Assembly: GCA_937975655.1 (NCBI GenBank)
Contig: CALJTZ010000423.1
Location: 1-37,176, forward strand
From: an uncultured Synechococcus sp.
Lineage (GTDB): Bacteria; Cyanobacteriota; Cyanobacteriia; PCC-6307; Cyanobiaceae
Direction of reading: 5' to 3'
Length of the DNA: 37,176 nucleotides
This document shows, one piece after another, positions 6,146 through 13,895 of this stretch. Made by a program: the position numbers and the translations under genes. The notes below the pieces were generated by a model. It saw nothing but the letters and a program-made list of their open reading frames with translations, made no database searches and had not been told where the DNA came from. Positions within the stretch are counted from its first letter, which is position 1; the number at the start of each line of letters is the position of its first letter.

Positions 6146-6468
6146 CCAAACACAAAGCCACGCCCGAGCAGTGGGCTCTGCTTGAAGAGCTAAGCGCCCC
6201 TGAGTACGACAGCACCATCCTCGAACTGCGCACCCGCGTTGAAGCCCTGGAAGCTGCCAACTCCAAACCAACTCCTAATCCAAGCCAAATTAGGAGGTCG
6301 CTGGTTGACCGGGTGGCCCGTGCAATCGGCCGAGACGACGAGCCCATCAACTGGGAGCCAGAAGCCCGCGCCGCGATCCTTGAGGTGGCGGCGTGGATGA
6401 CCAGCAACCCCGATGCTTACTTTCCGCCTGCGCTTGTCTTTGCGCTTGAGCAGGAGGTCGAACGATGA
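6142..6468 (+). CDS. Hypothetical early protein with coiled-coil start (108 aa)
   Basis: The N-terminus EQWALLEELSAPEYDSTILELRTRVEALEAAN forms an acidic helix or coiled coil. A linker and then SLVDRVARAIGRDDEPINWEPEARAAILEVAAWM follow, a compact helical module that looks conserved. ATGA overlaps on both sides. Function unknown. Confidence 0.6.
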   Translation: MTKHKATPEQWALLEELSAPEYDSTILELRTRVEALEAANSKPTPNPSQIRRSLVDRVARAIGRDDEPINWEPEARAAILEVAAWMTSNPDAYFPPALVFALEQEVER

Positions 6469-6680
6469 CCGACATAACCCGCTACAAGCTCGACGCCGCG
6501 TTCGCATCCCTGCGCAAGTTCGACCACCTCGCCAAGCCCGATGACTTCATCGAAGTGTCGCTATGGCACAACGGGGAAGGCTTTGATGCTCACCTGAGCA
6601 GCAGCGGCGAACAGTGCATCCGGCTCTCGTGGGGAGAGTTCAAGGCCCTGAAGAAACTTGTTAAGGAGCTGGATCAATGA
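6465..6680 (+). CDS. Hypothetical early protein (71 aa)
   Basis: ATGA overlap at both ends. The product looks alpha/beta (TRYKLDAAFASLRKFDHL, FIEVSLWHNGEGFDAHLSS, WGEFKALKKLVKEL). No motif that I recognise. Confidence 0.55.
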   Translation: MTDITRYKLDAAFASLRKFDHLAKPDDFIEVSLWHNGEGFDAHLSSSGEQCIRLSWGEFKALKKLVKELDQ

Positions 6681-6952
6681 CACGCCTTATCTCCCCACCC
6701 GCCGAAATCATCCGCCAATGGGACGCCGAATGGGACGCCAACGGTACCGCCCATTGCGACAAGGCCCTCTACATCGCCGCTAAGGCTGCAACCTGGGGCG
6801 CCAAGACTGCCATTGAGTGCGCCCTGAAGGACACTGCCTCATGTCATTGGCGTGTTGCCGACGGCCCCGAAGATGGAGTACAGCTTGTGCGAGCCAGTGA
6901 TTTGGTGGCTTGGGCTGCTGCCATTGGCAAGCGTTACGAGGTGGAGCAATGA
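6677..6952 (+). CDS. Hypothetical early protein, paralogue of the next gene (91 aa)
   Basis: Begins MTRLISPPAEIIRQWDAEW. The next gene begins MTNPVTPPPELVQQWVAEI with the same spacing, and both continue with an Ala-rich helix after a short acidic stretch (ALYIAAKAATWGAKTAIECAL here). They look like a tandem duplication. Function unknown. Coupled by ATGA. Confidence 0.6.
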   Translation: MTRLISPPAEIIRQWDAEWDANGTAHCDKALYIAAKAATWGAKTAIECALKDTASCHWRVADGPEDGVQLVRASDLVAWAAAIGKRYEVEQ

Positions 6953-7317
6953 CCAACCCTGTAACCCCACCGCCGGAGCTGGTGCAGCAGTGGGTTGCCG
7001 AAATCTGGCATGAAGGCACACCCGTCCGCGTCTCACTCAGCGATGAGCACATTGCCACCCGCGCTGCCCAATACGGCGCCGACCAGGAGCTGCAGGCGTG
7101 TTGTCAGTGGCTGGAGCCCCGCCTGAATCCGGCGTCAATTGATGATTTCCGCGCTGCCCGTCGCCCCAAGTCGCCGAGCCTGAAGGAGCAGGCGCTGAAA
7201 GTTCTTGAAAGCGTTGCAGTTCACGAGCTTTACGGCAATGCAACAGCCGATAACCGCCTGTCTGCCGATGACATGAGAACCATCCGCCGCGCCCTGGAGG
7301 CCCTGCCCGATGACTGA
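6949..7317 (+). CDS. Hypothetical early protein, paralogue of the previous gene (122 aa)
   Basis: Starts at the ATGA overlap at 6949 rather than at an earlier ATG inside the upstream gene. The N-terminal module (PPPELVQQWVAEIW...EHIATRAAQYGADQELQACCQWL) matches the preceding gene. A second helical module (KEQALKVLESVAVHELYG...MRTIRRALEALP) is added. Function unknown. It overlaps the next start by 8 nt. Confidence 0.6.
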   Translation: MTNPVTPPPELVQQWVAEIWHEGTPVRVSLSDEHIATRAAQYGADQELQACCQWLEPRLNPASIDDFRAARRPKSPSLKEQALKVLESVAVHELYGNATADNRLSADDMRTIRRALEALPDD

Positions 7318-7885
7318 CCCCACCCCCACCGACTGGCGAGCGCTGTGCGCTGAGCTGGCGAAACAACTGGAGGGATGGCAGTGTTACGCAAGCCCGGATG
7401 GCCCCAACGCTGAGGTGCTGGCCCGCGCCCGCGCCGCCCTGGCCCAGCCCGAGCCGCAAGAGGCAATGATTCCAGATCAATACAAAGGGTATCAAGTGCA
7501 TGTGTACCGAGCCGGATTTCATGCTGGCTACACGCATGGACTGACTCGGGCTAATGCAGCCCTGGCCCAGCCCGAGCCACAGGTGCCAACGGATGAGGAG
7601 CTGCTGTCCGCTTACGACGAGTTTGATCTTGCCGACAGTGGCGACGATGATGTGCTGGTTCGTGGCCTTCGCGCCGTTCTCGCCCGCTGGGGCACCCCCG
7701 CCATCGAGCCGGTGCCCGTCGCTGAGCGGCTGCCGGGGTGGCGGGATTGCGATAAAAACGACTGTGTTTGGGTCGAAGAACCAGACAGGTATGTTTTACG
7801 CCCTATAGAAAAGTCTGACATTAGGCAGAACCGACGGTGGCTCCCCCACCACGCGCTGCCGGTGCCGCAGCAGGAGGCTGAGTGA
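7310..7885 (+). CDS. Modular early protein with DUF551-like C-terminus (191 aa)
   Basis: It starts with a WRALCAELAKQLEG module and contains AALAQPEPQ twice (residues ~44-52 and ~83-91) flanking a segment that looks inserted. It ends with VAERLPGWRDCDKNDCVWV...RWLPHHALPVPQ. The ERLP start and WLP.HALP end are the hallmarks of DUF551, a small beta domain widespread in phages and of unknown function. The repeated linker suggests assembly by duplication. Stop overlaps the next ATG (TGATG). Confidence 0.6.
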   Translation: MTDPTPTDWRALCAELAKQLEGWQCYASPDGPNAEVLARARAALAQPEPQEAMIPDQYKGYQVHVYRAGFHAGYTHGLTRANAALAQPEPQVPTDEELLSAYDEFDLADSGDDDVLVRGLRAVLARWGTPAIEPVPVAERLPGWRDCDKNDCVWVEEPDRYVLRPIEKSDIRQNRRWLPHHALPVPQQEAE

Positions 7886-8046
7886 TGGCTGACCTCTCCC
7901 CCGCCGCGCAGGCTGTGTTTCGTGCTGCTATCTCTTCTGATAGCCGTGGCGGCATTGCCGCCGCCGCCCTCCGCGCTGCTGCGGTGTACTGCAAGCGCGA
8001 CAGGTTGCAGCTCCTCGCCATCGCCGACGAGCTGGAGGGCCAATGA
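7885..8046 (+). CDS. Small conserved-looking phage protein (53 aa)
   Basis: MADLSPAAQAVFRAAISSD...IAAAALRAAAVYCKRDRLQLLAIADELEGQ: two short Ala-rich helices. The exact TGATG start and ATGA end place it in the coupled gene chain. It reads like a small protein family common in phages of cyanobacteria. Function unknown. Confidence 0.6.
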   Translation: MADLSPAAQAVFRAAISSDSRGGIAAAALRAAAVYCKRDRLQLLAIADELEGQ

Positions 8047-8222
8047 CCACACACCGCCACGAAACCCAGTCCTGCCGTCTCGTCTCCATCACCGGCCTCT
8101 ACTACACCCCCAAAGGCACCTTTTCCCCCGACCCAGCCCACGCACTCACCACGGACCGCTGGCTCCTTGAACGCCATGCCGCCAAACTGAATACCTCGAC
8201 CGTGATCATCCGCGCCAAATGA
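8043..8222 (+). CDS. Small hypothetical protein (59 aa)
   Basis: ATGA overlap at each end (8043-8046, 8219-8222). The product MTTHRHETQSCRLVSITGLYYTPKG...RWLLERHAAKLNTSTVIIRAK looks alpha/beta. Placement between coupled genes is the main support. Confidence 0.55.
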   Translation: MTTHRHETQSCRLVSITGLYYTPKGTFSPDPAHALTTDRWLLERHAAKLNTSTVIIRAK

Positions 8223-8641
8223 TCACCTTCACCGTTGCCGGAATGCCCCCGCAACCCCAAGGCAGCAAACGCCACGTGGGCAAAGGCGTGATGATCGAAT
8301 CCTGCAAAAACGTCAAGCCCTGGCGCTACCTCGTACAGCAGGCTGCCGCCGCCACCGATCACCCCACCATCAACGGCCCCGTCTCCCTCTCCATCGTCTT
8401 CATCTTCCCCAGGCCTAAGTCCCACTTCAACGCCAAAGGCACCCTCAAACCCTCCGCACCAACCTTCCACAGCGTCAAGCCCGATGGCTCGAAATGCCTC
8501 CGCTCTACTGAAGATGCTCTCGTGGATAGCGGCATCCTTCAGGATGATGCACGCATTGCTATCTCGTCGCACACCAAGCGCTACGCCACCGGCAACGAGC
8601 GCCCCGGTGCTCTCATCACCATCATCCCCTTGGCAACCTAG
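8219..8641 (+). CDS. rusA: RusA-family Holliday junction resolvase
   Basis: A 140-aa protein, close to the usual ~120-140 aa. It opens with the RusA strand pattern ITFTVAGMPPQPQGSKR and ends with VKPDGSKCLRSTEDALVDSGILQDDARIAISSHTKRY. The Asp residues in KPD, EDAL and QDDARI match the metal-binding acidic residues of RusA, and Lys in the same loop fits the catalytic Lys. It acts as a dimer and cuts four-way junctions formed during phage replication and recombination. It sits at the end of the early gene chain, just before packaging genes, a frequent phage arrangement. The symbol is by family only. Confidence 0.88.
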   Translation: MITFTVAGMPPQPQGSKRHVGKGVMIESCKNVKPWRYLVQQAAAATDHPTINGPVSLSIVFIFPRPKSHFNAKGTLKPSAPTFHSVKPDGSKCLRSTEDALVDSGILQDDARIAISSHTKRYATGNERPGALITIIPLAT

Positions 8642-8660
8642 CCCTAACAGCAGCCTCACC

Positions 8661-8978
8661 ATGGCTGAACCCTGGTCCGTCGTCGCTGAACACCCCGCCA
8701 CCGGCGATCCCTTCGGGCTCGTCATCGAAGACGAGTCCACCTTCGCAGAAGCTGAATACATCGCCCGTCAGATCCTCGGCACCTTCCGCCTCACTGGGCA
8801 CTTCCTCCCCACCGCACCAGTCCCCACCACCGAAGGCCACCACCTCTTCCTCTACTACCTCCAGCCCAACGACACCCCACACCTCGCCACGATCTGGGCA
8901 GACTCCTTTGCTGATGCTGAGCTGCGCCTCAACATCCTCGCCGCAGACGGCATCCTCTTTATGCCCTCCCCCGGTTAA
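8661..8978 (+). CDS. Hypothetical protein (105 aa)
   Basis: ATG at 8661 after a 19-nt gap. The product MAEPWSVVAEHPATGDPFGLVIEDESTFAEAEYIARQIL... looks like an alpha/beta protein with two similar halves, each having an F(A)-A-E/D-A-E helix (STFAEAEYIARQIL and DSFADAELRLNIL). Function unknown. Last gene before the terminase block. Confidence 0.6.
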   Translation: MAEPWSVVAEHPATGDPFGLVIEDESTFAEAEYIARQILGTFRLTGHFLPTAPVPTTEGHHLFLYYLQPNDTPHLATIWADSFADAELRLNILAADGILFMPSPG

Positions 8979-8987
8979 ACTCCGGCC

Positions 8988-9311
8988 ATGGCAAAGAAGG
9001 GCACCAACGTAGAAATTGATGAACGGGTCAATACCGTTTATGACCTGTTACTTCGCGCACACAGCAGACACCAGATTGTTCAGCACGCCGCAAATGCCTG
9101 GCAAGTCTCCCCGCGCCAAGCAGACGACTACATCGCCAGAGCACGTCAACTACTGCAGCTAGACGCTGAACTGGAGCGCCCCCAGTGGCTGGCTGCTGCA
9201 ATCGCTCGGCTCTACGACTACGAGCGCCGTGCCTCGGAATCGAACCAGCTCGGCATCGCACTGAAGGCCCTGGAAGACCAGGCCAAGCTCCTGCGCTTTG
9301 AAATGTCATGA
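8988..9311 (+). CDS. Terminase small subunit-like DNA-binding protein
   Basis: A 107-aa protein with an HTH-like segment (YDLLLRAHSRHQIVQHAANAWQVSPRQADDYIARARQLLQL, residues ~18-60), where SPRQADDYIARA would be the recognition helix. A C-terminal helix follows (LGIALKALEDQAKLLRFEM). This layout (N-terminal HTH, central helices for ring assembly) and the position two genes before TerL point to TerS, which binds the pac or cos site. The stop overlaps the HNH start. Family identity is inferred from context. Confidence 0.65.
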   Translation: MAKKGTNVEIDERVNTVYDLLLRAHSRHQIVQHAANAWQVSPRQADDYIARARQLLQLDAELERPQWLAAAIARLYDYERRASESNQLGIALKALEDQAKLLRFEMS

Positions 9312-9811
9312 CCTGGGACCAACGTGAATACAGCCGGAGAAGGCGAGCCGAGTCCAAGGCCAAAGGGCTTTGCGTGAAATGCCATCAACGTCCAGCACTG
9401 ATCAAGCGGACGCAATGCCATCGTTGCCAGATGGGCAGCCTTATCAGGGAGGCGATGAAGTACGACCGTGCAAAGGCCGCCTCTGGCTCAACAAAGGCTC
9501 GTGGCACCTGCTACGTGGCTCAGTTCAGTCAAGAGATCAGGAAAGACTGGGTTGAGCAGGTCATTGGAAGGTGGAATGGTCTATGCAGCTACACCGGCTT
9601 GGCTATTGAGATTGGATCGACGGCCTCCCTGGATCACGTATTGCCCATATCACGGGCTGCAGTATTTGGGCCTAGCAAGGTGTATCACCCTGATAATCTC
9701 GTCTGGTGCCACAAAAGCATTAATATCCTCAAAGGCGACATGACTGCTGAGGAGTTCAAGTTATGGCTCACGAATGAGCTTGTGCCGTCTGTTGCGGGAT
9801 TGACTGCGTGA
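9308..9811 (+). CDS. HNH endonuclease between the terminase genes
   Basis: A 167-aa protein. An N-terminal zinc ribbon is formed by CVKC (22-25) and CHRC (37-40). The HNH core is at residues ~93-144: CSYTG, then SLDHVLPISR (D109-H110), then HPDNLVWCHKSINILKGD (N130, H135, N139). HNH proteins next to TerL are known to help DNA packaging in HK97-like phages; free-standing HNH genes are also homing elements. Codon use here is more A/T-rich than in both neighbours (GTATTTGGG, GAGATTGGATCG), which hints at recent arrival. It is coupled to TerL by GTGA. Confidence 0.88.
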   Translation: MTWDQREYSRRRRAESKAKGLCVKCHQRPALIKRTQCHRCQMGSLIREAMKYDRAKAASGSTKARGTCYVAQFSQEIRKDWVEQVIGRWNGLCSYTGLAIEIGSTASLDHVLPISRAAVFGPSKVYHPDNLVWCHKSINILKGDMTAEEFKLWLTNELVPSVAGLTA

Positions 9812-11136
9812 GCTTGCTCACGGGCATCTGTGAGCCTGCGCCCTTGCTCGGCTTTCTGGCCCCGCAGGATCAATCAGGCCGTCTAGATGCGCTGCAACAG
9901 GAGCTGTACGAGTCCCTCACCGGCCCGCAGCGCACCGTCTACGACGCTTCCACGCGCTTCACCTACCTCTGCTCAGGTCGTCGTTTCGGCAAGACCTACC
10001 TATCCCTGGCCCGCCTGATCAACTGGGGCCTAGAGCGCCCTGGCGGCATGTTCTACTACGTGGCCCCCACCTACCGGATGGCCAAGCAAATCGCCTGGGT
10101 GCAGCTCAAGCAGATGATCCCGCCTGAGGTGTTCGACCGGAAGAACGAAACCGAACTCTCGGTCCACCTGGCCAACGGCAGCACCATCTACCTCAAGGGC
10201 GCAGAAGACCCAGACCGGCTCAGGGGCGTCAGCCTCTCAGGCTGTGTCATCGATGAGGCCGCCTACGTCCGCGAAGACGCCTGGACCATGGTGCTTCGCC
10301 CTGCACTCTCCGATCAGCGCGGGCCCGCTTGGTTCACCACCACACCCGCCGGCCTGAACTGGTTTGCAGAAGCCTGGGATGCAGCCGACGAAGACCCCGA
10401 CGCCTCTACCTTCACCTTCAACACCCTGGAAGGTGGCCAGGTCAGCGCTGAGGAGGTTGACGCTGCACGCCGCACCCTCGACCCGCGCACCTTCTCTCAG
10501 GAATACGAGGCCAGCTTCGTCAACCTCGTTGGCCGGGTTGTGCCTGACTTCAACGATGAGAACATCCGCGACGACCTGGAAGACCTCGGCGGTGAGCTAA
10601 TCGTCTGCGCCGACTTCAACGTGTCCCCCATGCACTGGATCATCGGCCAGAAGGTCGGCAACCAGCTGCACTGCTTTGACGAGATCCACATCCGCGAAAC
10701 CCACACCGACGAGGCCGCCTCAGAGCTGCTGCGCCGCTACCCCGACCGCACCATCCGCGTCTACCCCGACCCCACCGGCCATGCCCGCAAGACCTCGGCA
10801 GGCGGCAAGACCGACCATGGCATCCTCCGCAGCCGTGGCCTCTGGGTATCGGAGAACAAGCGCCCTTACATGCAGGACGACAAGCGCAACGCCATCAACT
10901 CAATGGTCTGCGATGCCAACGGCAACCGCCGCCTGTTCATTCATTCCCGCTGTAAGCAGACGATCAAGAGCCTGCGCAACCTGACCTTTAAGGAGGGCAC
11001 CAACATGCCCGACAAGGATGGCGGCTGGGATCACGGCTGGGATGCCTTGTCCTATGGCGTGATCGGTGTGTTTGACCCGGTGCATCCCTGGAAGAGCACA
11101 ACAGGCAAGGCGGTGCGTGGGGTGCGCCTCTACTGA
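9808..11136 (+). CDS. terL: Terminase large subunit (ATPase and nuclease)
   Basis: A 442-aa protein with a GTG start coupled to the HNH gene. Walker A is CSGRRFGKT (55-63), Walker B is GCVIDEA (D149, E150), and FTTTP (~176-180) is the coupling motif. The C-terminal RNase-H-like nuclease has VCADF (D269), YPDPTG (D321) and DHGWDALSYG (D412) as its metal-binding acids. This is the packaging motor that cuts concatemeric DNA and pumps it into the prohead through the portal. Length and motif order are complete, so it looks functional. Confidence 0.95.
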   Translation: MSLLTGICEPAPLLGFLAPQDQSGRLDALQQELYESLTGPQRTVYDASTRFTYLCSGRRFGKTYLSLARLINWGLERPGGMFYYVAPTYRMAKQIAWVQLKQMIPPEVFDRKNETELSVHLANGSTIYLKGAEDPDRLRGVSLSGCVIDEAAYVREDAWTMVLRPALSDQRGPAWFTTTPAGLNWFAEAWDAADEDPDASTFTFNTLEGGQVSAEEVDAARRTLDPRTFSQEYEASFVNLVGRVVPDFNDENIRDDLEDLGGELIVCADFNVSPMHWIIGQKVGNQLHCFDEIHIRETHTDEAASELLRRYPDRTIRVYPDPTGHARKTSAGGKTDHGILRSRGLWVSENKRPYMQDDKRNAINSMVCDANGNRRLFIHSRCKQTIKSLRNLTFKEGTNMPDKDGGWDHGWDALSYGVIGVFDPVHPWKSTTGKAVRGVRLY

Positions 11137-11169
11137 CGCCGGAAAACTATCTGTAGAGACTTCCTTGGC

Positions 11170-11595
11170 ATGGCACGGTCCTACAAGCGCGACAAGATCG
11201 GTCGTTTTTCTGGTGGTGGTGGTTCATCAGCACCTGGTGGCACCATCGCTAAAGGGGGCAATGGCGTGCGCGGGTCTGTTGCCCGATCAACCGCAGCGCT
11301 AGGCAAGGCGGCACCTAGCGCAGCAGGGCAAAAGCCAAGGCTTCAGGTCAAGAAGGGCGCCAAGCTCGTGATGAAGGAAGGAATCAACAGCCCTTCTGGC
11401 AAGGCCCGTGCCGGCTTGCTTAAGGCTGAATCTGCAGAGCGCAAGGCCAGCAAGCAGGTGAGCGCTGCCAAGAAGGCCGGCAAGAGCCCGGCAGCACAGG
11501 CCAAGCAGCGCACTGCCTTCGATGCGCTTCAAAAGGCACAAAAGGCCAAGGTCAAGGCTGTTGATGCCTTGGTTAAAGCCACTCGTCGCCGCTGA
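11170..11595 (+). CDS. Lys/Ala-rich basic phage protein
   Basis: A 141-aa strongly basic protein: MARSYKRDKIGRFSGGGGSS at the start, then a long Ala/Lys helix (ERKASKQVSAAKKAGKSPAAQAKQ, QKAQKAKVKAVDALVKATRRR). MAR-Y-RD--GRF-GGG starts recur in small proteins between terminase and portal in many phages. The charge suggests DNA or nucleic-acid contact inside the head, or a scaffold-like role. An inverted GCGCTAGG/CCTAGCGC pair lies at ~11297-11322. Function unproven. Confidence 0.65.
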   Translation: MARSYKRDKIGRFSGGGGSSAPGGTIAKGGNGVRGSVARSTAALGKAAPSAAGQKPRLQVKKGAKLVMKEGINSPSGKARAGLLKAESAERKASKQVSAAKKAGKSPAAQAKQRTAFDALQKAQKAKVKAVDALVKATRRR

Positions 11596-11614
11596 TTCCT
11601 GAGCTGACTCTCCT

Positions 11615-13084
11615 GTGCATAACCTCGCTGCCACCACTAATCTGAGCCTGGCCCTGACCACCCTCAGGGATCTGCAGGTTCATGACCCAGGGATTGCCTG
11701 GCAGCGCATGGAACCGCGCTGGCGACTCATTGAACAGCTCTCCCTCGGCACCCTTGGGATGCAGGCGGCCGGCAAGCGCTACCTGCCCCAAGAGCCCAAC
11801 GAAGACGACGAGAGCTACAAGGCCCGCCTAGAACGCACCGTCTGCCCGCCGTACTTCCTGCGCCTAGAGCAGATGCTGGCCGGGATGCTGTGCCGCAAGC
11901 CGGTACGGCTCGATAACGTCCCTGACCCGATCCAAGAGCAGCTCTACGACGTAGACCTTTCCGGCTCTGATCTGAATGTGTACCTGCAGGAGCTGGCCCG
12001 CAAGGCCATCCGCTATGGGCACGTGGGCGTGCTGGTGGACTTCCCCCGTGGCGACGAGGGTGATGACACTCCGGTGCAAAGCTTTGAGCGCCCCTACTGG
12101 GTCAGCTACACCCCTCGGGACATCCTCGGCTGGCGCACCGACGTGGTGAACGGCAGTCAGAAACTGACGCAGCTGCGCCTCCACGAGCAGGTGGTGGTGC
12201 CTTTCGGCGACTTCGGCGAGGAACTCGTCGAGCAGGTCCGCGTCCTAGAGCCCGGCGCCTTCCGCCTCTATCGCAAGCAGGCCTCCAAAAACCGCGACTG
12301 GGAACTGATCAGCGAGGGCACCACCACCCTCGACGAGATCCCCTTTGCGGTGGCCTATGCCAACCGCACCGGCATCCTCGAATCCACCCCGCCCCTAGAG
12401 GAGGTGGCCTGGCTGAACCTCAAGGCCTTCCGCTGTGAATCCGATCAGGCCAACATCCTTCACGTCGCCGCTGTCCCCCGGTACAACCTCTTTGGGGTGC
12501 CTGCCGAGGTAGACGAGCTGGACGCTGGCCCCAGCTCGGCCATGGCGTTCCCTGTGGATGCCCGCGCCGAGTTCGCTGAGCCCACCGGCACCAGCTACCA
12601 AGCCCGCTTCACCGAGCTGGACCGCATTGAGAAGCAGATCGCCGAGCTGGGCCTAGCTGCTGTGCTGGGGCAGAACATGACCAACCAAGCGGCTGAATCC
12701 AAGTCCATCGACCGCAGCCAAGGTGATGCCGCCCTGCAGGCTGTCGCCATTGGCCTGCAGAACCTCGTGGATTCCTGCCTGCAGTTCCATGCCAAGTTCC
12801 TCAACCTGCCCACCGCTGGCAGCAGCGCAGTGAACCGCGACTTTGTGAGCCAGCGGCTAGAGCCCGCCGAAGTGCAGCAGCTGATCCAGCTGCGATTGAA
12901 CCATGAGATCACCCAAGAGACCCTGCTACTGCGGCTGGCCGAAGGCGAATGGCTAGGTGGTGATTTTGATGTGGATGCCGAGCTGGAATCCACCGCTGCA
13001 CAACAGGCCTCAAGGTTGGATGCGCAGGAGCAACAGCTGCAAAGCAACCTGCAGCAGCTGCCGACTACCCCAGCGGCAACCTAA
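11615..13084 (+). CDS. Portal protein (DUF4055-type)
   Basis: A 489-aa protein from a GTG at 11615; a later ATG at 11708 would remove conserved-looking sequence. RLEQMLAGMLCRKPVRLDN, KAIRYGHVGVLVDFPRG and RPYWVSYTPRDILGW match the portal-like DUF4055 family. The C-terminal part is helical and Gln-rich (QQASRLDAQEQQLQSNLQQL), as in portal barrels. It forms the 12-mer ring at the head vertex through which DNA passes. Position right after TerL and before scaffold and capsid agrees. A CGGCAACCTA variant of the recurring motif spans its last codons. Confidence 0.85.
   Translation: MHNLAATTNLSLALTTLRDLQVHDPGIAWQRMEPRWRLIEQLSLGTLGMQAAGKRYLPQEPNEDDESYKARLERTVCPPYFLRLEQMLAGMLCRKPVRLDNVPDPIQEQLYDVDLSGSDLNVYLQELARKAIRYGHVGVLVDFPRGDEGDDTPVQSFERPYWVSYTPRDILGWRTDVVNGSQKLTQLRLHEQVVVPFGDFGEELVEQVRVLEPGAFRLYRKQASKNRDWELISEGTTTLDEIPFAVAYANRTGILESTPPLEEVAWLNLKAFRCESDQANILHVAAVPRYNLFGVPAEVDELDAGPSSAMAFPVDARAEFAEPTGTSYQARFTELDRIEKQIAELGLAAVLGQNMTNQAAESKSIDRSQGDAALQAVAIGLQNLVDSCLQFHAKFLNLPTAGSSAVNRDFVSQRLEPAEVQQLIQLRLNHEITQETLLLRLAEGEWLGGDFDVDAELESTAAQQASRLDAQEQQLQSNLQQLPTTPAAT
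13074..13083 (+). promoter_or_regulatory. CGGCAACCTA, one-mismatch copy of the recurring 10-mer
   Basis: It differs from CGGCAACTTA by one base and lies 28 nt upstream of the scaffold ATG at 13112, overlapping the portal stop codon. See the exact copies at 16531, 17706, 19125 and 30371. Confidence 0.35.
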
Positions 13085-13111
13085 CCGGCACTCTCGACCC
13101 TGTGGGTCTAC

Positions 13112-13798
13112 ATGCCCGACAACGACAACGCTCCTGTGGAGCAGTCTTCATCCGCTCCCAATCTCTCCGCCCTAGAAGCAGAGATTGAAGCCCTGCGCCG
13201 TAAGAACACCGAGCTGCTCGACGAGAAGAAAAAGCTCGCCAAGAAGGTGCCTGAGCTGCCCGATGGCATCAACGTGCAGGAGCTTCTCGACTTCAAGCAA
13301 CGCGCCGAGCAGGCTGAGCTAGAGCAAAAGGGCAACTACTCCGAAGCTCGCCAGAAGCTAGAAGCCCAGTTTCGTGACCGTGAAGGCCAGCTGCAGGCCC
13401 GCATCACCGAGCTGGAATCGGAGAACCGCGAACTCAAGCTGATCGGCCCTGCTGTTGCGGCCCTGGCCGATACCGTCCACGACCCGGATGAAGTGATCCG
13501 CCTGCGCCTCAAGCCCGAGCAGATTGAACGCGACGCGGACGGCACCGTGGTGGTCGTTGATGGCTACCAGCGCACACCCATCCATGACTGGGCTAAGTCC
13601 AGCCTGCCCCAGTACCGCCTCAAAGCACCCAAGCCCCAAGGCACTGGCGCCCCTGTAGGCCGCGCAGCTTCCGGTGAGCTACCTGCCGGCACCAAGAATC
13701 CCTTTGCCGCTGAGTCCTACAACCTCACCGAGCAAGCACGCATCTACAAAACCGACCCTGAGCTGTTTGCACGCCTGAAAGCTGCAGCCGGTAAGTAA
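13112..13798 (+). CDS. Capsid scaffolding protein
   Basis: A 228-aa protein. Residues ~18-115 are long charged helices (LEAEIEALRRKNTELLDEKKKLAKK, LLDFKQRAEQAELEQKGNYSEARQKLEAQFRDREGQLQARITELESENRELK), a coiled coil typical of scaffolds. The C-terminal part (SYNLTEQARIYKTDPELFARLKAAAGK) resembles the capsid-binding end. The place between portal and major capsid protein is the canonical one. Scaffold guides capsid assembly and is then lost. Confidence 0.82.
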   Translation: MPDNDNAPVEQSSSAPNLSALEAEIEALRRKNTELLDEKKKLAKKVPELPDGINVQELLDFKQRAEQAELEQKGNYSEARQKLEAQFRDREGQLQARITELESENRELKLIGPAVAALADTVHDPDEVIRLRLKPEQIERDADGTVVVVDGYQRTPIHDWAKSSLPQYRLKAPKPQGTGAPVGRAASGELPAGTKNPFAAESYNLTEQARIYKTDPELFARLKAAAGK

Positions 13799-13805
13799 CC
13801 ACTCG

Positions 13806-13816
13806 CGGCATACTTA
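13806..13816 (+). promoter_or_regulatory. CGGCATACTTA, near-copy of the recurring motif upstream of the capsid gene
   Basis: This is the recurring CGGCAACTTA with one inserted T. It is followed by CAAGCAAGAG, which resembles the GGGCAAGAG after the copy at 16531. It lies in the 97-nt gap before the major capsid gene, 79 nt from its ATG. Confidence 0.4.
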
Positions 13817-13895
13817 CAAGCAAGAGGGAAGGCTGTGCCGTCCCTGAGGCTTGTGGCCAACAACAGCAAACCCTTCCTCTGTAGGAGTTAAACCC

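Noticed and set aside
11297..11322. GCGCTAGG/CCTAGCGC inverted pair as a terminator or operator
   Set aside because: It lies inside the basic protein gene with no T-run and no nearby start; kept only as a note on CTAG-type sequences.
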